Shown here: positions 47,334 to 60,200 of the stretch, piece by piece | Layout of the letters: the number at the start of each line of letters is the position of its first letter | How positions within the stretch are numbered: position 1 is the first letter of the stretch | Origin: Sipunculus nudus | Taxonomy: Eukaryota > Annelida > Sipuncula > Golfingiida > Sipunculidae | Assembly: GCA_026874595.1 (NCBI GenBank) | Contig: CM049307.1 | Coordinates: forward strand, 21,929,079 to 21,993,078 | DNA length: 64,000 nt | Direction of reading: 5' to 3' | The notes under the pieces: model-generated | What the model saw: only the letters and a program-made list of their open reading frames with translations | Told to the model about the DNA's origin: nothing | The model's database searches: none | Program-made: the position numbers and the translations under genes

Positions 47334-48306
47334 ACATGTATATATGTATATTTAGATACAGTGTGTTCCGTAATTTCTGCTATTTTGGACTTTGGCCTAC
47401 TAAAAGAACCAGAACAGGAGATCGAATGGGCACCAATCAGGATCCTGACATGAAGACAGTCCTTATAAAATTTGGTGCTTTGGTGCAGGCATGTAACGCT
47501 AATTTCATTAAGCCAGCTCATTATTTGAAAATATTATGTTTTAGACTAATATAATATGATGGTCACATCATCGTAATACCACATATACATATTCATTTTA
47601 CTTGCCTCACTAAATAATTATAAGCTGTTTTAGTAAAGGTAGTCGGACTTTTTTTTTTAGTGCCCAGACATTTGGTATGAACTAGGTTTTTTTTTCAAAT
47701 ATATAAAAATATTAACAAAATGGTTTTGTCATTTTACGGCAAATTGTGGTATAACTCAGTAAAATGATTTTACCAGAAATAAATAATTAGGTAGTACTAT
47801 AAAAGTATCAGTGATGTCAGTATTTATTTGAATAGATCGTCCAAACCGTAATCTACTTTCAGTTCATATAAAAAATATATAACAAGAGATGACTAAATGC
47901 CACTGGAAGTTCCGACTGATTGAAACTTGATCTAAATTTTTACCATCGATAACATTACTGCAATTAATTAATATCTCGGAAATGTTATTATTCCAAACAT
48001 ATATAATACCCCACTATTGTTCAAGAATCGCCCATTATCATATTATATACGTCCATGAATTTGCTTGCAGCAAAAAGCCAATCATGTCCCCATAAGAGAG
48101 AATTTATTTAGGATAATTGTAAATCAATAATGCTTCATGACACATTTTTATTACCGCATTTACCATATATTGTTATCGAGATATGTTTGTACCATCATCA
48201 TTGATGATTAAAGGGGTAGACAGATCAACAAACTCTTTAACTATAATCACTTTGGCTCTTCGTAAATACGACCTCAGATTTAGACTTCAAGAAGATGGTT
48301 TCATTA

Positions 48307-48308
<2 letters not shown>

Positions 48309-48372
<64 letters not shown>
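48309..48372. repeat. (TA)n microsatellite
   Basis: About 30 consecutive TA units. Confidence 0.95.
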
Positions 48373-48374
<2 letters not shown>

Positions 48375-48767
48375 TAGTATATTTCCTATATATTTTATAT
48401 GGTTTTAAACTTTATTATCTTAATAATTATGCGATTTTAATGTATTTCAAAATAGTAAAGTATTTCTAAACTTCTCCAATAATTCACCTTAGGACATGAG
48501 GGCATTTAACAGCTACACATCCGAGGATGACGTGACCTTTAAAGGGTTTTAATATGGCAACATATCTCAAGACGGCAGGAATATATTACATGCTTACACG
48601 AAGAGGCAACGGAACTTATGGACAATACAGATTGAAATGATAGGAAAATATAGTTATTTCTTGATGATATGATAACAGACTGTCAACCAAAGCAACGGAT
48701 ATAGAATATTTTTAGCTCCTTTGGTCATTGTTTATCTACTAATTTCGTGATGGACGGGTAGTCATGG

Positions 48768-48903
48768 CATTTATTTGGCCAAGAGTTTAACCTTTTATGT
48801 ATTGATTACGTTTCCATGTGCCTGCATTGCCATCGGAGCCCCTGTGGTTCTCTATTCAATTAGCAAGATCAAAGGAGATCATCTGAAAGGTGAAGAAGCT
48901 TAA
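48768..48903 (+). other. Short open frame with membrane-like segment, unrecognised
   Basis: Frame GIYLAKSLTFYVLITFPCAC then IAIGAPVVLYSISKIKGDHL and KGEEA, ending TAA at 48901-48903: a hydrophobic segment followed by a charged tail. There is no in-frame ATG and no clear acceptor, so it may be a terminal exon fragment or chance. Confidence 0.2.
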
Positions 48904-49119
48904 TTAGTGAGTTACACTACTTTTCTGGAATTCGTTCCCTTTCGGAACAAAAGAAGGAGCATGTAGGCCTATAATTCTGAAAGCCGGTTGCCTAAAAGTG
49001 TTAGTATATATTACTGTTGCTTTACAGATGAGAAAATTGGTGTTAGTATATATTACTGTTGCTTTACAGATGAGAAAATTGGTGTATCCTAACATATATG
49101 TTTAAGGTAATAAATGGGA

Positions 49120-49195
49120 TGTCGCCATGGGGATCTTCCTAAACACGGATCCGGCTTATATCTCAGGACTGGTTGGACATGTCCCACTGAAATTT

Positions 49196-49281
<86 letters not shown>

Positions 49282-49619
49282 TCTCACATAGCTCTTAATC
49301 ATTCACAAAACTGGTGGCGCCACCGGACACCATTTTTGTACAAGTCCTTCTGTTTGTCTGCTGTGGGATAAAATCACTCATATACATGTAGTGGTTTGAC
49401 TTATCTGCATAAAATTTTGCAAATGTATACAACTTGGACAGCTTTCTGGATTTTGTGGTAGGTGGGGCAACGTACATACACATTTAGGCTGCAGACATCC
49501 ATGCTAATATGCAACACAACTCACTTTATTTCCCCTTGTCACTCAATCCATGCCTCACCCGTTCCACTCTGATTCTGGCGGATATACACGTAGTCGCTTG
49601 TCGACTTCCCGTATTCTAG
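49120..49619 (+). mobile_element. Family A element, 5'-truncated copy
   Basis: One unit with GGTGGCGCCACCGG, then CTGGCGGATATACACGTAG, hairpin GTCGCTTGTCGAC, TTCCCGTATT and CTAG at 49616-49619 followed by TTACTTACAG. A (TA)n tract at 49199-49280 has expanded inside. Confidence 0.68.
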
Positions 49620-49689
49620 TTACTTACAGAACTTTATAACATTTATAGTTGACTCAGTCGTACATTTCCTTGTGACTCGATAACTGGTG

Positions 49690-49815
49690 TAAGATTCGGA
49701 AAAATCAGTCCAGTAGTCTCAGAGGAGTTCTCCAGAAACGAACGCGGCGGCGGCGGCTGCGGCGGAACCCGATCAAACACATAGTATCTGCAAAACTTTT
49801 TTTGGCGGATACAAT
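49690..49815 (-). repeat. Inverted 5'-end fragment of family A
   Basis: Reverse complement of 44040-44175: ends TTTTTTTGGCGGATACAATT and contains GGAAAAATCAGTCCAGTAG. It lies 70 bp beyond the 3' end of the truncated copy. Confidence 0.65.
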
Positions 49816-50855
49816 TATAATTATTTTAATAATTGAGAATTTAAAAGCGAATTCTTATATTATGAAATAATATTGTGTAAATTCAGTTAGGTGTTAGAGC
49901 GATAGAATGAATAGGCCTAATAAATGCAGTTTTCATTCCTACTATTCTGACATACAGAAAATTTTTGAAAAATAAAAAAAATTTACATGCTGTTGTCTTT
50001 GTTTAAATTAAAGTAGAAGGTGCTGGTCCGCATACAGTAGCGAAACCGGGGGGATTATTTGGGGTTCAGGGGGTCACCTGTTTCATCAGCTGCATCCTGT
50101 TTTAGAGTTTCAGTCGAATTATGGTGTTCAGGTCTGGAACCATATTAAGCTTTTCTAATTAGTCATCCTGGAATGGACCATCCCCGGTTAATTTTCTAGC
50201 TGGACCCGCCCCCAGCAAACACGCGTCTGCGGGCCAGTAACGTGGACCACCCGGCTCTCGGTGGGAAAACGCGGACCAATGTCCAGTAACGCTGACTTAT
50301 TAATATCCTTTTTAAAATCCCAAATTAATAGCAAATTCCACTTAATATTGAAATAACAAAACGGTTTAGGTAAAAAAAAATATAAAACTGAACTTGGAAA
50401 AAAAAAAAAAAAAACATTATTAGGGCTCCACGCTAGCTGGTCGCGTTTAGGGAGATTTGTAACTTGAGGAAAGGTGCGGATCCGTGCTCGGATCCGCGTG
50501 CGGATCCGCGTTTAGGGAGATCCCTCGCCATGTTGACTCCAACATGAATACCAGGCTTCAACCTATGATAAAAGTATTCCTTAGGGACCTATAAAGTTAT
50601 GTGAATTGATTCATAGAGTTGATAAAATCCGTACACCTGAATGGTTATAATAACAAGGATAGGGGATGGGGCCCCGATACCCTTTTGTACCGCCTCGAAA
50701 AAAATTCTCTCGGAGGCCCTGGATCTTTTGAGTTTTGACCTCAAGCGAGCTATATATATATTCACACTTTAACATGATTATCGTCACATTTTCTGCAATA
50801 GAAGTCAAATATATTTTATAAAGTTTTGTTCGTAATATGTATATTCATTTATTAA

Positions 50856-51873
50856 CAAGGGCTACAGGCCTAATGCGAATCTGTGCATTTGGAAATACAC
50901 CTGGTAGTAATGCTTCGATGCTGGACCATTACTTCTCATGTATATGAACAATGCAAGTACTAAACATTTTGTATAAGAAACAATTACACAAACATCACTG
51001 CTGAAATACTGGCATGGGTGTACACAACACAAAAATGATTGTAGCTGGCAACACCAGTCTTTTATACAACGAAGCTATCAGAGATATATACATATGCCCA
51101 ATTTAAGACTGATATATCAAACCCTTCTGAGAAATAAGCAGGGCCACACACTGTGCAAAAATTAAATTATTGTAGGTGGCACCACCAGAATTGTATACGA
51201 CAAAGCTATCCGATATGTATAAATATGCTCAATTTCAGGCTGATATATCAAATTCCTCTATAGAAATAAGCAGGCACATACACTGTACAAAAGTCATTGT
51301 AGGTGGCGAAACCTGTCTTGTGAATGAGAAAGCCGTCAAAGACACATAGACAAGTCAAAAATTTCAGGCCAATACATCAAACTAACTTTGAGTGATGCAT
51401 AGGGCTGACCACCAGGCTTAGGTTAGAAAAGCAGTTGCCCCGAGTGAACTGTGACAAATTTGCTGGCCCAGGCTTGTGTGAGCTCATGACCTGTACCTGG
51501 CTAGACTGAGTTAACGTTTGACCTGTACCTGGCTGCACTGAGTGAACTCTTGACCTGTTGCATAATCTGACAAAGTTGGCAGTCTGCTAGAGCTATAATT
51601 ATATTTAAATAGATTCAGGCTGAACTTTAAAATTGGTTCAAAATCTGATGCAGTACGTGGGCAGTCTGTCAACGCTATAAATAGGATGCAGCTACTGCAC
51701 TGAGTGAACTCCTGACCTATACCTGGCTGTACTGAGTAAACTCTTCACCTGTTGCCTAATCTGATACAGTTGGCAGTCTGCCAAAGCTATGAATAGATCC
51801 AGACTGACCTTTGGCCTGTTGCCAATTCTGAAATAGTAGCCACACCATTACATAAGCTCACAGATTAGCTCCA
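50856..51873 (-). mobile_element. Family B element, uninterrupted short copy
   Basis: Minus-strand 3' end TGCACAGATTCGCATT, hairpin AGGCCTGTAGCCC and TTG at 50858-50856 then TT. 5' end AGCTAATCTGTGAGCTTA, decayed, near 51873. It contains the intact site TGTACACAACACAAAAATGA (51010-51034) at which family A is inserted in the 16734 copy. Confidence 0.6.
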
Positions 51874-52624
51874 TATATGCAGCCCTGAGGGGCATGACAC
51901 CCATAAGGTGATCCCATGGTGCCCATGAGGTGTTCACATGTCACCCATGAGGGGATCACATGCATTGTGCTTGGCTGCACTGATTGAACTCTTTACCTTT
52001 ATCTGGCTGCATTGAATGAACTCTTAGTCTGTTGCCAAATCTGAAACAGCTGGCAGTTTCTCAACCTATTTAAACATACAGACACAATCTTGGCCTGTTG
52101 GTAAATTTGTTCACACAAACTGAAAGACTTTGGCTAAAATGCTTTTTTTTCAAGCTGACATATTCATTAACTTTTTATCAAAATATTTAGAATAAAAAAA
52201 ATGAGTTCATTCATTGTTAAAGGTCCAATAATTCTGGCAAAAATCATTTAAGTAAACTTGAACAAAGGCCACCTAAGAATAATTTTTGTGCCATGTTACA
52301 ACAGTTATAATTGGAATAATAATTTTGTAGAAGAACAGTTTTGCAGTCCTCAGTTTGAAATAGACATAATGATTGCCATGATATGATATGATTGAAAGAA
52401 CCAAATCAAAAGAATGCCACTCCTTAATAAACAAAGTGAATACCTTAACACGTGCAGGCATCATACAGCAAAAACCAGCCAACCGTAAATAATCTCGCAC
52501 ACGCACCCATACATGAACAAACACAAACCAACCCCATTCAGTCACCTGATGAGTGCCACGCAGTGCGCACGAAACCTGCGGGTAGTGACATTAATGCATT
52601 GATGCATTTTTATGAACTTATATA

Positions 52625-52690
<66 letters not shown>

Positions 52691-52870
52691 TCTGTCAATG
52701 TGCTTTCGGGATTTAATTTTAGTATCTTATATTTTCTGCTTAATTTGAGCTTATTTGTTTAGCGAAGTAATACCTAAAATGCTTCAAATCTATACTTAAT
52801 GGTGCATTAAAAAGTACCTGTCCCCAGGCCATAATAAAAAAACTGATTATCCTCTTACTTTTATTATGCC
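51874..52870. other. Minisatellite tail, then no gene recognised
   Basis: 51874-52090 continues GAACTCTTxACCT minisatellite-like units and a short run of CCCATGAGGTG steps (51900-51955). A (TA)n tract lies at 52621-52688. No coding signal. Confidence 0.45.
52621..52688. repeat. (TA)n microsatellite
   Basis: TA units interrupted once near 52631. Confidence 0.95.
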
Positions 52871-53060
52871 CCCGCCACGGCCGGGGCATATAGTTTTACC
52901 CATGTCCGTCATTCCGTCATTCCGTCATTCCGAAATCAAACAGTTGTACGGACTTTTTTTCGCAATGCCTGCAGATATTGGCCTGATTTTTGGTGTGTGG
53001 GCAGATAATGACCAGTTACAGATCGAGTTTTAACGGTGTTGAATGTCAATGAACGGTGTT
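52866..53060 (+). repeat. 5' end of another repeat family
   Basis: TTATGCCCCCGCCACGGCCG then GGGCATATAG forms a GC-rich stem-loop, followed by three TCCGTCAT steps. The layout resembles the 5' ends of families A-C. No 3' end was identified. Confidence 0.4.
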
Positions 53061-53779
53061 GAAAGAAAAAGGTGGCAGGATGGATGCAAGATCTAAATTC
53101 TACAAACTGGCATTGTCATTCAGAAATTTCATAGTTTTTATAACGATTACTGTGTTATGTATTTTTAAATATTAAACTTTAAAATATATAAGAAGTCTGC
53201 TTGCTTTAAACTAATAATTTTGCCAATGATTACATTTATTGTAATTCAGCACCGTTATCTTTTTTCACCACCGTTATATTTTGAAAATATACATAATTTA
53301 AAAAAAATAATGACTTAAACATATTAGAAAATGCTTTTATTTCCTGTATTTTTTATTAACCGAGGTATATTGCTATATTTTCCTTCTATTAATTGCATTA
53401 TACCTTCTGTGGGTTGCGGTTGTATTTTGTTTCAGGATTTAAACGTAACTCATAAAATTAAAAATATGCATTTTACAGGGTTAAAATATATTTTTATAAT
53501 AAAATACATCGTACAGGTGAGCCTTTCTTATTCTGTCTAAACTGATTATGTGGGAACATGAAATTGGCATGAAAATATCCAGCTCAATCTTTCATAATAA
53601 TTTCCAAGCATTGCTTAAAGTCTGTAATGGTGTTGAAATTGTTGATACACATAGGACATTAAATTAGCCAAAACTATAACTTTTCCATAAAAAAGTGCTC
53701 TGCTGAAATTAGTTTCATATAGTTTACATTTTTTATTTCCATGTTAGACTCTATAAAATAAATCTTATGATAAGTTATT

Positions 53780-54065
53780 TTTCAGTGAGATTGTTCCAGG
53801 AATCATTTCTGTGTAATATTGGACAATTTGGCTGAACAGTTTCGGAGAAGAAGATTTTTTAAGCTTTTTTTAGCTTTTTCCCTATAAAATCTAAGAAAAT
53901 GCAAACAGCCAAAAAATAAGCAAAATCCGATTGAGTTTTTTAGATGACTAATTTTTTGCAAAAAACTCTTGCCGTTTTCAAGATAGTAAGGGTTAACGTA
54001 CAGACGCCGGACGAGAGACGACGCATCACCATCGCATAAGCTCACAGGTTCGATAAAAATGAGTG
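53780..54065 (-). repeat. Family B 5'-end fragment
   Basis: Minus strand TTTTTATCGAACCTGTGAGC then TTATGCGATGGTGATGCGTC, matching the 30564 terminus; truncated towards lower coordinates. Confidence 0.6.
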
Positions 54066-54299
54066 TTACGGTCAAGCGAGTTTTCAATAAAATCGAGCTA
54101 TTTTGGACTCGGGCCTTCTGAAAGAAGCAGAAACTTAGTTCGGTTGGGCTTCCCCCCCAGAATGATCAGGATTGACCAAAAGATACCATACCGAATTTAA
54201 TGCTTTTATCCGGCGTGTAACATTAATTCTGTTCAGCCACCTGACTACTATATTTTTTATTTTTCTAAACATTTTGATATAACGATCTGATGGATATGT

Positions 54300-55060
54300 C
54301 AGCTTGAAAAAGCATTGTTGCCAAAGTCTTTCAGTATGTGTAAATAGATTTACCAACAGACCAAGATTGTGTCCGTTTCTATAAATAGCTTGGCAGACTG
54401 CCAACTATTTAAGATTTGGCAACAGGCCAATGGTCAGTCTGGATCTATATATGGCTTTGGAAAACTGTTAACTGAGTCAGATTATGCATCAGGTCAAGAG
54501 TTCATTCAGTGCAGCCAGTTACAGGTCAATAATTCACTCTGTGCAGCCAGGTGCAGGTCAAAGGTTCACTCAGTGTAGCTGCAGACAGCAATTCGTTCCA
54601 GTTCACTCGGGCAACTGCCTTCCTCACACAAGCCTGGTCAACCCAGTGCACCTAACTCAAAATATGTTTGAAATATTGGCCTGATATTTTGACCTGTCCA
54701 TGCATCATTGATGGCTTTCTCGTTCTCAAGACTGGTGGCACCACCTACAATGACTTTTGCACAGTGTATGTGCCTGCTTATTTCTCAGCAGGGATTTGAT
54801 ATATCAGCCTGAACTTGCGCATGTTTATACACATTGGATAGCTTTGTTGTATACAAGACTAGTGACACAACCTACAATAATTTTTCCACAGTGTATGTCC
54901 CTGCTAATTTTTCGGGAGCGGTTTTATATATAAGCCTGAAATTGGGCATACAAATACATCTTGGATAGCTTCATCGTATACAAGACTGGTGGTGCCACCT
55001 ACTATCATTTTGTGTTGTGTGCACCCATGCCAGTATTTCAGCAGTGATGTGTTTGAAATT
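54300..55060 (+). repeat. Family B internal fragment
   Basis: Inverted minisatellite (GTCAAGAGTTCATTCAGTG) and GGTGGCACCACCTACAATGA-type sites, ending GTGTTGTGTGCACCCATGCC; truncated before the hairpin. Confidence 0.6.
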
Positions 55061-56884
55061 GGTTCTCGACAAAATGTTAAAATCACACAACTGGTTGGTC
55101 CAGTTTTTGCAGAATGTATATTGATAATAAATAATTTGATATATTTCTGATAGCCCAATGTGTTTAAGAATGACCCCAAGTTGAAGCCGCAAACTTTTGC
55201 CTACCCTGACACCACCTGGTTGTGAAACAAGTAACAATTAGGCATGGTCAGAGATTTGTGTACCTTCCATTCAGGTTTTTTTTGCAGTCATAAAAAGATC
55301 AAGGCTTATCCTATTTTGTATCTTTGACATGCATAATAGTGTCTAGAATATATCACTTAAGAACTTATGATATACACACAGAATTCCAGCAATTCTCCTG
55401 ACCAAATTATCCCCCTGTCACATTTCCTTCCATTATTACTGCAAATAAGGCATGACAAGAAATCAATCTCAAGTAAATCTACTTTAAAGGGGACCAATCA
55501 CCTATCTGACCTTTATAAACTAAAGGTAATCCTTTGGAGCTTTCATAATATAGGCTGGAAAGTTTGGATTTCATGACACACAGGCTGCTGTTTTGTTTAT
55601 ATCAATGTGTTAATTATAAGTGTGGGCCCTCCAAAATTATCAAAACAAATTCAACAAGGGCACTAAGCAGCAAGTCAGATAAGCCAGAGCTTTGCAAATT
55701 GTGTTTTGCAACAAGTGATCTTTCTACCTCTGCATTTATGCAACCTACCAACATAGGTTTGATATCCCCCCCCCCCCCATTTGTAAACATACAGAGGAAG
55801 CCAGAAATCACATACATATATTTATTTTCAAAGGGTAGGTGAATGGGCACCTTTAACCCACATAGAAGTATAAGCTGGGTTTTCATATTTACCACCCAAG
55901 GGTTCCCATCACAATCACATCAGTTCAGTTCTCATCAAAAAGGTTTAACATATTGCATACCACAATCATTCTGCATTCACAAAGTTAAGAGGAAGGTCGG
56001 TCCTACAACTGGAGGTATATATTGGACCATTCCCAAACTGGTTCAAAATAGGGAGCATGGGTAGCAATTTTCAGGAAGTACTATTCTGTCAATTTAGCTC
56101 TGTTCATTTCTTAACACAAGGAAAAAATATAAGCCGTGTTACAGAAATCTCATTCATACTTTGCAGGTAAGGTCTTTCATAGAGTCGGGAAGTTCTATTT
56201 AATCATGTAACCATTCTGTTCTCATTCACTCACTTGTACATGGTTAGCCAAGGATGAACTGGTTTCAAACTCAATCTCTCATACATTAGATTTGAAACTT
56301 AAACACAAAACACAACACTGATATAGGAGTCAGATAATATATTCAGATAATTTACAATATGTACAGAAAAGCACAGATCCTTTTTCATCCATAGTTATCA
56401 TTATGCCAATTATAAACAGAGACACTCACCGAAACACAGATCACAAGTAACTGCTGCATCATAAACAATTTGCCGGATGCTCTGCACCCTTGTTCATTAT
56501 ACACACAATCCTGTAATTTATACAGGTAATACCTAATTAAAAGAAACCACCCCTCCTTTTTTTAATCAAATGTCACCATTCTTTTAAGATTTTATATTAA
56601 GAGAAGACTGCCCAAATCATCAGCTTCAACTCCAAGACATACATCCACACCAGAAAATGCCAAGAGCAGTCCTTTTTATGATAATTATCCATAAACAATT
56701 TACATTCAGACATTCACACGAACAACTTTGTTTCACTGACACCAGAAGGTGCAAACTAAACCCTCCTCTCTTGATTTTTGGCAGTTGTCAAAACATGCCC
56801 TACCCCCAGTAAAGGCAGTACACCTCTAATGGTAAAGACTACCATTCCTCTATTGCACATCCTCTACTTTCATTATTAATGCAA
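55061..56884. other. No gene recognised
   Basis: Downstream of both convergent genes. Some minus-strand AATAAA hexamers (for example 55819-55824) could serve longer MCRIP transcripts. A run of C lies at 55768-55778. No coding signal. Confidence 0.4.
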
Positions 56885-57217
56885 TGTTTCTTTATTCATT
56901 ACCCTAAATACAGGTGGGGCAGTGACCCCTGTGCTAGACCAGGAGCTAATTGCTGGTTCATTAGCAGGTGAGGCAAGCTCTAACAGCTGCTGTGCAGAAA
57001 GCAAACCTGGCAACTACTCCTGTAAGCCGCGTATGTTGTTCTATAGTAAATGCTCAATTTATCTGATTTCTCCCTAAGAGCATATATGGCTGCAACCCAT
57101 CAGTTTATAATTTTGTTATATGAAAGACCTGGAAGCCACGGTGTGTCACATAACATACATGGCTGGACTGCCCGGCAGACGGCGGTGTTTTTTACTGTGT
57201 CGCGTGTGACTTAACTA
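56885..57217 (-). other. Possible MCRIP-like 3' UTR
   Basis: Non-coding downstream of the stop. The first canonical AATAAA on the minus strand is at 56896-56891. Confidence 0.3.
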
Positions 57218-57288
57218 TCACGCATTCTGCTTGATTTTCTGGAAAGTTCTATTGCCCCACCAGTTTTCTAAGTCAAATGGCTGGAAGT
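57218..57288 (-). CDS. MCRIP1: MCRIP-like final exon with stop
   Basis: 71 nt, acceptor ctctttgcag. It encodes DFQPFDLENWWGNRTFQKIK then QNA, stop TGA at 57220-57218. FxPxDLxxWW is the family's C-terminal signature. Confidence 0.87.
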
Positions 57289-60200
57289 CTGCAAAGAGAG
57301 AGAGCTTCATAAATCAAAAGGCAAAAGCATGTGAGAGAATATTATAATGATTAAAAGGTGATGTCATTACTCATTATAACTGATGAATATTTGGTACAAG
57401 TTAAAGCACCCTCATCTGCAAACTATAGAAAGATTAACAATATTTCTCCTTATTTACACAATCAGTGAAACTAAGATTTCTCCTTTGTACCATATAAAAG
57501 TGACTACTGCCTAGGTAGAGTAACAATAGGTGGGAGATCATTCTTACTAAACACTGTACTCACTGTAGTGACATACAATAAGCTTTAACTGATAAGTTAA
57601 CTGAGTAAACAAGCTGAAAATCAATCTGCAATATAGTAGTACCTTTCATTTGGACAGGTGTCCTTTCACGGTAATATATTGTGCCACCTGCAATGAAGTA
57701 AAAATAGAATCTCTAATTTTCCTCAAAACCTGGTTTTAACACTTTCTCAATAGTTTTTTTTTTTAAATTTAGAAATCATAATAATGAAAATAAGCGTCCC
57801 AATTCAAGTGACATTTATGAAATTCAAATATAATAAAGAACTCTTAAGCTGATAAACATTCTCATTAATTTTTATTCACCAAATTAAGTCAAGATACACC
57901 ATGCTGCCTGACACACACTGGTTCAGAAAGATAAATTGATTTTCTTAGTGAGAAAAGTGGAATAAGTAGATGTGCATATTAATGTTAATCACACTTTTTC
58001 ATAAATGTCTTAAATTCAACATTTTAATTCAGAAAATAAACATTGATGAAGATGACAAATGTTTTGTTGGAAGTATTCTTACCATCTTTATTTTTACAGG
58101 CCTCTAATTCTCTCTGTACTTGATTCCATGCTGTACAAAGAGAATAAAACCATATTCAATAAAAGACTCCCAAACATAACAAGGGACCCATGGGTCACGG
58201 CGCTCAGCTGTTATATATGATAAAAATATGATTTGGGAAAGAGGCACATGCTTGTTATGTGTGGTAATAAATATAAGCTTTATTATGAGTTGTTGGTGTT
58301 TAGCTTATGTATGATGTTGATAGTATCTTTGGAGACAGGAAGAGGATTGATTTCATTTATTTTATTAACAAATGGAGTGCTACTGTCACACAGATTTTGA
58401 CTTATAAGCAGCACATATAATAAAAGAGTTTAACTATTTATTAAAATTTAATAAATATTGTGCCAATATAATTTTTATTTAAAAAAAAATAAGAAGAAAA
58501 TCATATGATTTTTTTAAAATAAAACATAACTGAAATGATTATTGAAATAATATTATAGAATATATTCATGAATGCATTCATGAATACATTTTGAAAGTAT
58601 CTGCACTGGTATTCAAATACTTTCATTTTTACCTGAATTCCCATTCTTATGCAATAAAATTTTTTAATGCAGTACATACTCATATTCGTATTAAAATACA
58701 TTTGCAAAGCATTCGCACCATGTCTAGTATTTATTCAGTTTTAGCCAAACAATGATGTTGAGAATCCAGAATATACAAAATTCACAAATTTAAATAATGA
58801 TCATAAGTACCTGGTTTTATGGCTTTTATTTATGTTAAAAAAATAAATGTAATATATTCACTTTGGACTACTTTCACATCAATCTACACACTAGACACAG
58901 TAGGAATCTAGATTAATATTATCAACTGCATCTTTGTCTATCATTAATTTCCTTCATATGATCCCTAATGATTAGTAATGAATAATATGATTTATTTTTT
59001 TATCATTAAAATTTCACTGAAAAATACCATAGGTGACTGCATGGTGTTATTTGGAATAACATTGACATTGACATTCTATCCATCCGTACAAGATTCTTAC
59101 ATCATCAGTAACTGCAAGTTAATTTTCTGTTACTCATCAACTAACAAATTCCTTTTCTATAATTTTTTCTTTAATTTGTTAAAAAAAAAACCAATACAAA
59201 ATTATTAATTTATTGTTTATTGTTATGTTGTTTTTCAAAACAACTACTAGATAAGTTGGGTTGGACACCTGGATCAACTGTGGCTGGGCATTAGCTGCCT
59301 GGCTGCCCCAGTGTATGCTTCGCTCAAGCATGCACAATCTGATGAAAGGTCAACAAGGTCAACATAAAGGTGACTGAAGAGGGGCTGGATTAAGCCTGGG
59401 TCTGACATGGTCTCATAAAAACATTTATAAAAGCTACAATATTTGGCCAATTTCTTTCAGCTTTCTAAACTACAAAGATGAAATCCTTATGTGTGAATAA
59501 TATGAAAATTATATCAACAGTGCTCTCAGGAAACAAACGTGCCATGGTCAAAGTTGGGCAAAATTTAAGGTACTAATTTTATATTTATTCTAATAACTTA
59601 TAAAATTTGAAAAATTCAGAACTAATTTTTGGTATTCAATTGAATCTTGATTTAATAATGTTACATCCCTGACAAAAAATCTCTAGCTTCAGCAATCCTC
59701 TTGTTAAGGGAGTAAATATATTTCTTGAATTTTTTAAAAAGTGCATTATGTTTGGGCCCATAACTTAAAACAATTACGCAATACTGACATCATTTCTGGC
59801 ATGTGCATAGCGAATGTATAGAAAAATATATATTATATATGATCAAAGTCAGATCAGTGGTTTTGATATTAGTCAGTCTTACAGTGGAACAATGGGTTTT
59901 TAATGGAAAAATGAAGTTTTTCATTAATATTTCGAAGGAATTAAGTCCTAGTGATCAAATTCTTGGCATGGTAGGGGATTTTGGAGACATCTAACTGTAT
60001 GCTAAATTTAAAGAACTTAGAGCTGAAGCTGGGGAGCTGAGCTCTAGCAAACTGCATAACACTAGCTTGATGTAAACTTGATGTGACATGGTGCTTGAAA
60101 ACTTGAATAAAATCTACAGTTTTTGATCAACTGGTTTCAAAATTTTTGTGTTAACAGACAAAATGCTAACAAAAACATGCTGTGAAAATTAAATCCACAG

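Larger units (their letters stand above)
47342..49130. other. No recognised gene; AT repeats
   Basis: Contains a (TA)n tract (48309-48372) and a short direct duplication of about 49 bp (TTAGTATATATTACTGTTGC onward, 49000-49083). A block at 47365-47455 (TTTTGGACTTTGGCCTACTA) has a diverged relative at 54095-54175. Confidence 0.4.

Noticed and set aside
47118-47453. 111-codon Gly/Arg-rich open frame
   Set aside because: Product of the GC-rich subterminal repeats of the hAT element, without coding features.
52452-52748. Open frame through a (TA)n tract (poly Ile-Tyr)
   Set aside because: Low-complexity translation of a microsatellite.
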